Of a DNA stretch of 16,819 nucleotides, positions 10,387 through 16,819 are shown in pieces. The notes under the pieces were generated by a model that saw nothing but the letters and a program-made list of their open reading frames with translations, had not been told where the DNA came from and searched no databases. This stretch comes from Ornithinimicrobium sp. (GTDB taxonomy: Bacteria > Actinomycetota > Actinomycetes > Actinomycetales > Dermatophilaceae). The stretch spans positions 1 through 16,819 of the forward strand of contig JASKZT010000039.1 in NCBI GenBank assembly GCA_030145965.1, in the 5' to 3' direction. Both the position numbers and the translations under genes were made by a program. Positions within the stretch are counted from its first letter, which is position 1, and each line of letters starts with the position of its first letter.

Positions 10387-11486
10387 AGCGGCACGTCGGC
10401 ACGCGCCGTCGTGACGGCGGCCAGCGCGTCCTCGTCGACCTCGACGCCGGTGCCGGGACCCGTGGGCACCGCGACGTGGCCGTCGCGCAGCACGAAGGGC
10501 TCGGTGATGATGTCGGTGGTGAAGAAGCGGTCCGAGGCCGAGGTGTCGCCGACGAGCCGGAAGTTGGGCAGTGCCGCCAGCGCCATGTTGGCCGCCCGCC
10601 CGATGCCGGTCTCGACCATGCCGCCGCACCAGACGGGGACGCCGTGGGCCGCGCACACGTCGTGCACCCGTCGCGCCTCGAGGTAGCCGCCGACCCGCCC
10701 CGCCTTGATGTTGACGATTGAGCAGGCGCCGAGCCGGATCGCGTCGGCGGCGGACTTGGCGCTGACGACCGACTCGTCCAGGCAGACCGGCGTGCGCACC
10801 CGTGCGGCGACGAAGGCGTGCTCGGTGAGGTCCTCGTCCTCCAGGGGCTGCTCGAGCAGGAGCAGGTCGAAGTCGTCGAGCCGCCGGAAGATCCCCAGGT
10901 CGCTCGTCGTGTAGGCGGCGTTGGCGTCCACCTGCAGCGGGATGTCGCCGAAGCGATCGCGCACCGCGCTGACCGGCTCGACGTCCCAGCCCGGCTGGAT
11001 CTTGAGCTTGACGCGCTGGTAACCCTCCTCGAGGTAACCCTCGACGGCGTCGAGCAGCTCCCCCACGCTGGGCATGATCCCCACGCTCACGCCGCTGGGC
11101 ACGGTGGTGCGCACGGCACCGAGGTAGCTGCCCAGGCTCACCCCCTGGCCGCGCAGCTCGGCGTCCAGCAGCGCCATCTCCAGGGCCGCCTTCGCCATCC
11201 GGTGCCCCTTGACCGGCGCCAGCAGGTGGGCCACCTGACCGGCGGTGACGTCGCGGCCGAGGAGGCGCGGCACGAGGAACTCGCGCAGGACCACCTCGGC
11301 GGCGCCGAGGAACTCCGAGGAGTAGAGCGGGCTCGCCATCGCCACGCACTCGCCCCACCCGGTGCCGGCGTCGGTCTCGACCTTGACGAGCAGGAGAGGG
11401 CGGTGCGTCTGCACCGCGAACGAGGTCTGGAAGGGGGACCGCAGGGGCAGGTCCACGTGGACCAGCTCGACGCGCTCAATCTGCAT
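10380..11486 (-). CDS. N-acyl/N-succinyl amino acid racemase (o-succinylbenzoate synthase-like, enolase superfamily)
   Basis: Predicted to interconvert N-acyl (likely N-succinyl) D- and L-amino acids by 1,1-proton transfer, in the cytoplasm with a divalent metal. The 368-residue product has the full active-site set of the muconate-lactonizing subgroup in NSAR-like spacing: the Lys160-Leu-Lys162 motif with Lys162 as one acid/base residue, metal ligands Asp187, Glu212 and Asp237, and Lys261 as the opposite acid/base residue (NIKAGRVGG). The N-terminal capping domain is present. ATG at 11486 has CGGAG four bases upstream and overlaps the acyltransferase gene by 11 bases. Sequence alone cannot separate racemases from o-succinylbenzoate synthase (MenC), as many members do both. 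Absence of other menaquinone genes and the presence of a GNAT and an M20 peptidase in the same operon favour the racemase role. Confidence 0.85.
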   Translation of the reverse strand: MQIERVELVHVDLPLRSPFQTSFAVQTHRPLLLVKVETDAGTGWGECVAMASPLYSSEFLGAAEVVLREFLVPRLLGRDVTAGQVAHLLAPVKGHRMAKAALEMALLDAELRGQGVSLGSYLGAVRTTVPSGVSVGIMPSVGELLDAVEGYLEEGYQRVKLKIQPGWDVEPVSAVRDRFGDIPLQVDANAAYTTSDLGIFRRLDDFDLLLLEQPLEDEDLTEHAFVAARVRTPVCLDESVVSAKSAADAIRLGACSIVNIKAGRVGGYLEARRVHDVCAAHGVPVWCGGMVETGIGRAANMALAALPNFRLVGDTSASDRFFTTDIITEPFVLRDGHVAVPTGPGTGVEVDEDALAAVTTARADVPLR

Positions 11487-12402
11487 GGTGCTCCGATCGG
11501 GTCAGCAGGTAGTGGCGCTCGGGGTCGAAGCCGACGACCGAGTAGCCCTCCTGGAGGGCAGGCTGGAGAGCGCCGCCGACCACCTGCGACCAGAGACCGG
11601 CGAGGTCGGGGTCGGTGCGGCGCAGGGTCTCGACGTCGTGCGGCACGAGGACGCTGAGGACGGGTCGGTCGTGGCGGGCCCCGCTCGGCGCGGGTCGGCC
11701 GAGCTCGTCGACGACGACGAGCGGGACAGCGGCGGCCGCGGTCGCGGCGGCGGCCGGGGCTGGCGCCGGCCGCCCCCCCGTCGGGGCTGGGGGCACCGGG
11801 GCGGTGAGGTCCCAGCTGATGAGCGCCCGGTCGCTGGGCGTCCCGCGGTTGACCTCGTCGGTCATCGGCCCGTAGAAGTCCGGAAGGTAGGACGTGAACC
11901 GGGCCCCGAGCTTGCCCAGGTTGAACGAGGCGTTGCGCCGGTGCAGGGGGTCGAAGGTCCAGGTGATCGACCCCATACCCTGCCCCAGGGTCCAGGCACG
12001 CTGGTGCAGCTTGACCGCGTAGCCGACGTGGCGCCCGCGGTGGCCCGCCGCGACGCCGGTGATGTGGGAGTGCAGGTGGGGGTCGGGCTCACCCGTGCGC
12101 AGGCCGGCCGACACGGCGACGAGGGTGCCCCCGCAGCTGACCGTGACGGCGTAGTTGCCGGTGCGCTGGAGGACGAGGAGGATCTCCGGCGGCACCGGCC
12201 AGCCGTGCGGGGTCCGCCAGATGTCGCGCAGCAGGTCCGCGGCGCGGTGCGCGACCAGCGGGTCCGTGACCGGCTCGATGCGCAGGCCCCACCGGCCCGC
12301 GACGTCCTGGGCCTGGGCGGCCGCGTCGGCGGCGGCGCGGTTGACGAAGCTTGCCACCCTCGAAGCCTCGCCGACCGGCGGGTGGCTCCGAATCGTCAGC
12401 AC
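11476..12402 (-). CDS. COG3375-type GNAT acyltransferase, likely D-amino acid N-succinyltransferase
   Basis: Predicted acyl-CoA-dependent N-acyltransferase. Up to 308 residues, with the HSHITGV strand, the CoA-pyrophosphate loop RGRHVG at 122-127, and the WTFDPLHRRNASFNLGKLG block at about 148-166 that marks COG3375 proteins. In Geobacillus kaustophilus a GNAT of this kind next to NSAR and an M20 enzyme was assigned D-amino acid N-succinylation; that role is transferred by context here. A Pro/Ala-rich spacer at about 200-225 separates the core from a C-terminal region of about 80 residues. The start is uncertain: GTG at 12402 follows the peptidase stop by 9 bases but has a poor ribosome binding site, and GTG at 12357 would give 293 residues. 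The end overlaps the racemase gene by 11 bases. Confidence 0.8.
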   Translation of the reverse strand: MLTIRSHPPVGEASRVASFVNRAAADAAAQAQDVAGRWGLRIEPVTDPLVAHRAADLLRDIWRTPHGWPVPPEILLVLQRTGNYAVTVSCGGTLVAVSAGLRTGEPDPHLHSHITGVAAGHRGRHVGYAVKLHQRAWTLGQGMGSITWTFDPLHRRNASFNLGKLGARFTSYLPDFYGPMTDEVNRGTPSDRALISWDLTAPVPPAPTGGRPAPAPAAAATAAAAVPLVVVDELGRPAPSGARHDRPVLSVLVPHDVETLRRTDPDLAGLWSQVVGGALQPALQEGYSVVGFDPERHYLLTRSEHHAD

Positions 12403-12411
12403 GACCCAAGT

Positions 12412-13533
12412 TCACCCGTCGTGCTGGTGCGCCCGGACGAGCGCGGCGAGCAGGGCCGTGCGCCGGGGCAGGTCCGGGACCGACACCCACTCGCCCTCCG
12501 CGTGCGCCCCGTCGCCGACGGCGCCGAGGCCGTCGAGGGTCGGGGTGCCCACGCCGGCCGTGAAGTTGCCGTCCGAGGCACCGCCGACCGACACCCCGGC
12601 GAGCTCGCCCAGGCCCAGCGCGCCGTAGGCGGCTACCGCCTCCTCGTGCAGGGACTGCGACATGACCCGCTCCAGCGGGGGCCGGTTCGGGCCGCCCCGG
12701 AGCACCAGCTCGGCGCCCGGGACGACCGGGCGCAGCGCGTGCATGGCGGCCTCCACCCGCGCCTGCTCCTCCTGGGTGCGGACGCGGACGTCCACGCTGA
12801 TGCTCGCGGCCGCCGGGACCGTGTTGGTCGTCGTGCCCGCGGCCAGCACCGTCGGCGTGACGGTGGTGCCGGCCCCGGGGGAGGCCAGGTCGGTGATCGC
12901 GAGCACCTGGTGGGCGGCCTCGACCGCAGCGTTGACGCCCTTCTCCGGCTCGAGGCCGGCGTGCGCGGCGCGGCCGCGGACCTCGACGGAGTAGAGGCTG
13001 ACGCCCTTGCGCTCGACCTTGAGGGCGCCCGCGGCGCTCGCCTCCGGGACGAGGACGACGCTCGCCTCCCGGGCCAGGGACTCGATGAGCTCTCGGGAGT
13101 CGGGGGAGCCGATCTCCTCGTCGGCGGTGACGAGGATGCCGACGCCGTCGCGGTCCTCCAGGCCGGCGACGGCGTGCAGCGCCTGCACGACCCCGGCCTT
13201 CATGTCGAAGATGCCCGGGCCGGTCGCCCGGTCCCCGTCGACCGCGAACGGCCACCGGGCCAGCGTCCCCAGCGGCCAGACGGTGTCGTAGTGCCCGACG
13301 ACGAGGGCGCGGGCCGGGCCGGGGCCCCAGCGCCAGAGGAGGTGCACGCGACCGCCCACCGTGATGCGCTCGGGCGCCGTGCCCAGCCGCTCCTCGCCGA
13401 GGCCGGCCAGCACCTCGGCGCACCGTCCGGTGGCCTCGAGGTCGGCCGACGGCGACTCGCACTCCACGAGCGTGCGCAGGTCACGCAGCATGAGGTCGGG
13501 GGACAGCGGTAGCGGTGGGGGGTCGGTGGTCAC
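12412..13533 (-). CDS. M20-family metallopeptidase (carboxypeptidase G2 / desuccinylase-like)
   Basis: Two-metal amidohydrolase predicted to cleave an N-acyl amino acid or a C-terminal peptide bond in the cytoplasm. The 373-residue product has the complete M20A site: His81 and Asp83 (HYDTVWP), bridging Asp110 (FDMKAG), catalytic Glu139 followed by ligand Glu140 (TADEEIGS), Glu164 (VPEAS) and His344 (DGAHAEGEW). The dimerisation-domain insertion lies between roughly 175 and 285, with His191 (GRAAHAG) in the place of the conserved active-site His. GTG at 13533 is supported by GAGGAGG at 13540-13546. It is first in the operon with the acyltransferase and racemase. The best fit to the context is L-specific desuccinylase or deacylase as the last step of D-to-L conversion; a glutamate carboxypeptidase role is the main alternative. 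Confidence 0.88.
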   Translation of the reverse strand: MTTDPPPLPLSPDLMLRDLRTLVECESPSADLEATGRCAEVLAGLGEERLGTAPERITVGGRVHLLWRWGPGPARALVVGHYDTVWPLGTLARWPFAVDGDRATGPGIFDMKAGVVQALHAVAGLEDRDGVGILVTADEEIGSPDSRELIESLAREASVVLVPEASAAGALKVERKGVSLYSVEVRGRAAHAGLEPEKGVNAAVEAAHQVLAITDLASPGAGTTVTPTVLAAGTTTNTVPAAASISVDVRVRTQEEQARVEAAMHALRPVVPGAELVLRGGPNRPPLERVMSQSLHEEAVAAYGALGLGELAGVSVGGASDGNFTAGVGTPTLDGLGAVGDGAHAEGEWVSVPDLPRRTALLAALVRAHQHDG

Positions 13534-13557
13534 GGTGGTCCTCCTCGGGTCGTCGCC

Positions 13558-13563
13558 AGAATA
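13558..13563 (-). promoter_or_regulatory. Candidate -10 element for the M20-GNAT-racemase operon
   Basis: Read on the minus strand the hexamer is TATTCT, a good match to TAnnnT in one of the few AT-containing spots of the divergent gap. It would start transcription near 13551, just ahead of the GAGGAGG ribosome binding site, giving a leader of about 18 bases. The matching -35 position (about 13581-13586) does not resemble TTGACA and instead falls in a palindrome. Confidence 0.4.
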
Positions 13564-13581
13564 GGCGGGCGCTCACCGGCC

Positions 13582-13593
13582 TCGGTGCACCGA
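13582..13593. promoter_or_regulatory. 12-base palindrome in the divergent intergenic region, possible operator
   Basis: TCGGTGCACCGA is a perfect 12-base palindrome in the 185-base gap between the minus-strand peptidase operon and the plus-strand fusion gene. It covers the -35 position of the candidate minus-strand promoter, where a bound repressor would block transcription. Two other inverted repeats lie in the same gap (13638-13650, GGTGGC and GCCACC around one base; 13647-13654, CACCGGTG). Binding by the PucR-like protein or by another regulator is only a possibility; palindromes are common in GC-rich DNA. Confidence 0.35.
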
Positions 13594-13718
13594 TCGCACG
13601 AGGACCGCCGCCTCCCTTCGTGCACCGCGACGATGAGGGTGGCGGCCACCGGTGTGAGGCTCGACGGGAGGCGCTCTCGCCCGAGCCGCCCGACCGAGCC
13701 CCATCCCAGGAGAGCATC

Positions 13719-16700
13719 ATGCCCCGCAGCCCCCAGGTCGAGGACCTCTACGCCGTCGAGCGGCCGCAGGCGCCGGCGGTGTCGCCGGACGGGCGGCTCG
13801 CCGTCTGGGTCCGCTCCTCGGTGGACCGCGAGGCAGACCGTCAGGTCCGCGAGCTGTGGGCCGTGGAGGCCGACGGGGGCACGCCGCGCCGACTCACCTC
13901 CGGTCCTGCCGACACCTCGCCGACCTACTCCCCGGACGGCTCGCTCATCGCGTTCGTGCGTGCGACGGAGGGCCCGGGCCAGCTGTGGCTGCTGCCCTCG
14001 GCGGGAGGCGAGCCGCGGGTGCTCACCTCGCTGCCGTGGGGAGCGGGCACCCCGGTCTGGAGCCCCGACGGCTCGCAGATCGCCTTCTGCGCCCCGGTCG
14101 GCCCCGACGGCGCAGCCCCCGAGGCCTTCTCGGCCCAGCCCGTCGTCGCGGACGGGCTGGACTACCAGGCCGACGGGGCGGGCTTCCTCGGCCGGCTCCG
14201 CCAGCAGGTGCACGTCGTCGACGTCGAGGACGGGCAGGTCCGCCGCCTCACCTCCGGCCCCGGTCACGCCTCCGACCCGGTCTGGGCGGCGGACGGCGAG
14301 CGCCTCTACCTCGCCACCGGTCAGGGAGAGGACCCCGACCTCACGCTGCGCACCGCCACCCACGTCGTCGACGTCGCCGCCCCGGGCTCCGTGCGGCCGC
14401 TGCCCGCCACCGGGCTGGGCTACGAGGTGCCCGTGGGGCTCGCCCCCGGCGGGCGGCTCCTGTGCGTCGGTCAGGCCGACCCGGGCGTCGGCCTGACCCG
14501 CGCCTACCTGCGGGAGGTCGACGGACCCGGCGTCACCGACCTCACCGGCCACCTCGACCGCAACGTCATGGGCGGCGCGCCCGGCTACCCCGGCGCCACG
14601 CCCACCTACGTCGGCGACGACCTGCTCGTCTGCGTCCGCGAGCAGGGCTACACGCACCTGCTGCGGCTGGCCCCGGACGGGAGCCACCGCACGCTCGTCG
14701 GCGGCACGACGACCGTGAGCGGCCTGGCGGTCAGCGCCGACGGCGCCCGGGCCGTGGCCGTCACCTCCTCGCCGCGGACCTTCGGCGAGGTCGTCGACCT
14801 CGACCTCACCGACGCCGGCCAGCGCCCCCTCACGGCCTACCGCGACGCCCTCCTCGCCGACCTGGAGTGGGTGACGCCGCAGGAGCGGTCGTTCACCGCA
14901 CCCGACGGCACCACCGTGCCGGGGTGGCTGCTGCGCCGGGACGACGTCCAGGGCCCGGCCCCGCTGCTCCTCGACATCCACGGTGGCCCCCACAACGCGT
15001 GGTCCGGGGCGGCGGACGCCGAGCACCTCTACCACCAGGTCCTCGCCGCGGCGGGGTGGAACGTGCTCCTCCTCAACCCGCGCGGCAGCGACGGCTACGG
15101 CGAGGACTTCTTCACCGCCGCCATGGGCCGGTGGGGGCTGGCCGACGCGCAGGACTTCCTCGCGCCGCTCGACGCCCTCGTCGAGGAGGGGCTGGCCGAC
15201 GCCGACCGGCTGGCCGTGACCGGCTACAGCTACGGCGGGTACATGACGTGCTACCTGACCTCCCGTGACGACCGCTTCGCCGCCGCCGCGCCGGGCGGGG
15301 TGGTGGCCGACAGCCACAGCTCCGCCATGACCTCGGACATGGGCTACCTGCTCGCGGCCAAGGAGATGGGAGGCCTGCCGTGGACGGACCGGGACCACCT
15401 CGACGCGGTCTCGCCCATGCACCTCGTCGAGCGCGTCACCACGCCGACGCTCGTCCTCCACGGCGCCGCGGACGTCCGCTGCCCGGTGAGCGAGGCGCAG
15501 CGGTGGTTCGGCTCGCTGCGCACCCGTGGCGTGCCCTCCCAGCTCGTCCTCTACCCCGGCGCCTCCCACCTCTTCATCCTCGACGGGCGCCCCTCGCACC
15601 GCGCCGACTGGAACGCGCGGATCGTCGACTGGGTGCACCGTCACGCCGGCCCGGGGTCACGGCCGGCGCCGCGCCCGGCCCTGGAGAGCGCCCGGTGGCA
15701 GCGGCGCCTGGCCGAGCTCGTCGAGCAGCACGGCGTGCCGGGGGCCACCCTCGGCATCCTGCGTCTGGGCGCCGCCCCCGACGGCTCGGACGAGGTGCTC
15801 ACCCTCGGGGCGGGCGTGCTCAGCCGCACGACGGGACACCCGGTCGCCCCCGACTCGGTCTTCCAGATCGGCTCGGTGACCAAGGTGTGGACGACCACCC
15901 TGGTCATGCAGCTGGTGGACGAGGGCCGCCTCGACCTCGACGCCCCGGTCCGCGACGTCCTGCCGGAGCTGAGGCTGCAGGACGAGTCGGTGGCGGCGCG
16001 GCTGACGGTCCGCCACCTGCTCACCCACACGAGCGGCGTCGACGGCGACATCTTCACCGACACCGGCCGCGGCGACGACTGCCTGGAGCGCTACGTCGAG
16101 CTGCTCGCGCACGCCCGTCAGCTGCACCCGCTGGGCGAGACGTTCTCCTACTGCAACTCCGGCTTCAACCTCCTCGGTCGCATCGTCGAGCGGGTGACCG
16201 GGCAGGTGTGGGACGACGTGCTGCGCGAGCGGCTCGTCCGACCGCTGGGCCTGGCCCGCACCGGCACCCTGCCCGAGGAGGCGCTGCTCTTCGACGCCGC
16301 CGTCGGGCACGTCCGCGGCGACGACGGCGAGCTGCGCACCGCCCCGCAGTGGGGCATCCCGCGCAGCTCGGGCCCCGCCGGCCTGGTCTCGGCCAGCGTC
16401 CGCGACGTCCTGGCGTTCGCGGCCATGCACCTGCGGGGCGGGCACGCGGCCGACGGCACGCCGGTGCTCAGCACGAAGTCGGTGGAGGCCATGCAGACCG
16501 AGCAGGTGACCCTGCCCGGGCGCCACGACCTCGGCGACTCCTGGGGCCTGGGGTGGATCCGCTTCGGCTGGTCGGGGGAGCGGTTGTTCGGTCACGACGG
16601 CAACACCATCGGCCAGTCCGCCTTCCTGCGCGTCCTGCCGCGGGAGGGGCTCGTGGTCGCCCTGCTCACCAACGGCGGTAGCACCCCGGACCTCTTCCGC

Positions 16701-16819
16701 TCCCTGTACGGGGAGATCTTCCCCGCGCTCGCGGGCGTGGAGCTGCCGGCCCGCCTCGGGCCGACGGGCGCGCCGGTCGACCTCGACGGGTTCACGGGCA
16801 CCTACGAGCGCGACGCCGC
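13719..16819 (+). CDS. Fusion of an S9 prolyl-oligopeptidase-like protease with an S12-like serine hydrolase (3' end beyond window)
   Basis: Two complete serine hydrolases in one open frame; 1033 codons are visible with no stop. Residues 1 to about 375 form a beta-propeller with PD40-type repeats (YSPDGSLIAF, WSPDGSQIAF). An alpha/beta hydrolase follows, with HGGPH at 421, nucleophile Ser504 in GYSYGGYM, Asp585 (GAADVRCPV) and His617 (GASHLF), as in S9 acylaminoacyl-peptidases. A short Pro/Arg/Ala linker near 643-655 leads to a beta-lactamase-like domain with Ser719-Val-Thr-Lys722, Tyr811-Cys-Asn813 and His959-Asp-Gly961. The start of a C-terminal barrel (GFTGTYERDA) is at the window edge, so about 90-100 residues are probably missing. 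ATG at 13719 has AGGAG at 13708-13712. No signal peptide: cytoplasmic. I traced the junction codon by codon and found no stop and no likely internal start. Substrates are unknown; peptides with both L- and D-residues are plausible. Confidence 0.9.
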   Translation, partial: MPRSPQVEDLYAVERPQAPAVSPDGRLAVWVRSSVDREADRQVRELWAVEADGGTPRRLTSGPADTSPTYSPDGSLIAFVRATEGPGQLWLLPSAGGEPRVLTSLPWGAGTPVWSPDGSQIAFCAPVGPDGAAPEAFSAQPVVADGLDYQADGAGFLGRLRQQVHVVDVEDGQVRRLTSGPGHASDPVWAADGERLYLATGQGEDPDLTLRTATHVVDVAAPGSVRPLPATGLGYEVPVGLAPGGRLLCVGQADPGVGLTRAYLREVDGPGVTDLTGHLDRNVMGGAPGYPGATPTYVGDDLLVCVREQGYTHLLRLAPDGSHRTLVGGTTTVSGLAVSADGARAVAVTSSPRTFGEVVDLDLTDAGQRPLTAYRDALLADLEWVTPQERSFTAPDGTTVPGWLLRRDDVQGPAPLLLDIHGGPHNAWSGAADAEHLYHQVLAAAGWNVLLLNPRGSDGYGEDFFTAAMGRWGLADAQDFLAPLDALVEEGLADADRLAVTGYSYGGYMTCYLTSRDDRFAAAAPGGVVADSHSSAMTSDMGYLLAAKEMGGLPWTDRDHLDAVSPMHLVERVTTPTLVLHGAADVRCPVSEAQRWFGSLRTRGVPSQLVLYPGASHLFILDGRPSHRADWNARIVDWVHRHAGPGSRPAPRPALESARWQRRLAELVEQHGVPGATLGILRLGAAPDGSDEVLTLGAGVLSRTTGHPVAPDSVFQIGSVTKVWTTTLVMQLVDEGRLDLDAPVRDVLPELRLQDESVAARLTVRHLLTHTSGVDGDIFTDTGRGDDCLERYVELLAHARQLHPLGETFSYCNSGFNLLGRIVERVTGQVWDDVLRERLVRPLGLARTGTLPEEALLFDAAVGHVRGDDGELRTAPQWGIPRSSGPAGLVSASVRDVLAFAAMHLRGGHAADGTPVLSTKSVEAMQTEQVTLPGRHDLGDSWGLGWIRFGWSGERLFGHDGNTIGQSAFLRVLPREGLVVALLTNGGSTPDLFRSLYGEIFPALAGVELPARLGPTGAPVDLDGFTGTYERDA

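Noticed and set aside
10380..11486. MenC (o-succinylbenzoate synthase) as the primary role
   Set aside because: No other menaquinone gene nearby, and operon partners fit the N-succinyl amino acid racemase pathway; dual activity remains possible.
13530..15644. 704-codon open frame on the minus strand opposite the S9 peptidase
   Set aside because: Composition is Arg/Gly/Val/His-rich without any recognisable motif; it is the antisense shadow of a convincing S9 domain in GC-rich DNA.
15690..16819. Separate gene for the C-terminal S12 domain
   Set aside because: No stop after the S9 domain and no in-frame start with a ribosome binding site at the junction; the domain is in frame with the S9 part.

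Overview
The window is uniformly very GC-rich (third codon positions almost all G or C), uses several GTG starts and has strong GGAGG-type ribosome binding sites. Together with the protein families (PucR regulators, a permease-ATPase fusion in a Dpp/Opp transporter), this points to a chromosomal segment of a high-GC actinobacterium. A Micrococcales / Intrasporangiaceae-like host is a guess that the sequence alone cannot settle. No RNA gene, insertion sequence, CRISPR array or phage gene was seen. Coding density is close to complete, and no gene-free stretch exceeds about 190 bases.

Region 1 (81-7175, + strand) is a tightly coupled operon for a Dpp/Opp-type importer: a lipoprotein substrate-binding protein, a DppB-like permease, a natural fusion of a DppC-like permease with a DppD-like ATPase, a DppF-like ATPase, and a cytoplasmic serine hydrolase of the class C beta-lactamase / D-aminopeptidase fold (MEROPS S12-like). 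The last four are joined by GTGA or ATGA stop-start overlaps. Region 2 (7268-10376, + strand) has a PucR-family regulator overlapping by 11 bases an amidohydrolase that resembles N-acyl-D-glutamate deacylases.

Region 3 (13533 down to 10380, - strand) is a three-gene operon: an M20 metallopeptidase, a COG3375-type GNAT acyltransferase and an enolase-superfamily N-acyl/N-succinyl amino acid racemase. This trio matches the set described in Geobacillus kaustophilus for irreversible conversion of D- to L-amino acids: D-specific N-succinylation, racemisation of the N-succinyl amino acid, then L-specific desuccinylation. It meets region 2 tail to tail with only 3 bases between the stop codons.

Region 4 (13719 to the window end, + strand, incomplete) diverges from region 3 and encodes an unusual two-enzyme fusion. 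An S9 prolyl-oligopeptidase-like protease (beta-propeller plus alpha/beta hydrolase with a complete Ser-Asp-His triad) is followed in the same frame by a second S12-type serine hydrolase with all three catalytic motifs. That second hydrolase is a clear paralogue of the stand-alone enzyme in region 1.

Read together, the locus looks like a scavenging system for peptides or N-acylated amino acids that contain D-residues: import by the Dpp-like transporter, cytoplasmic hydrolysis by the S9-S12 and S12 enzymes, deacylation by the amidohydrolase, and conversion of freed D-amino acids to L-amino acids by the racemase module, with PucR as a likely sensor. Each family call is well supported by motifs. 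The substrate and the idea of one joint pathway are inference.
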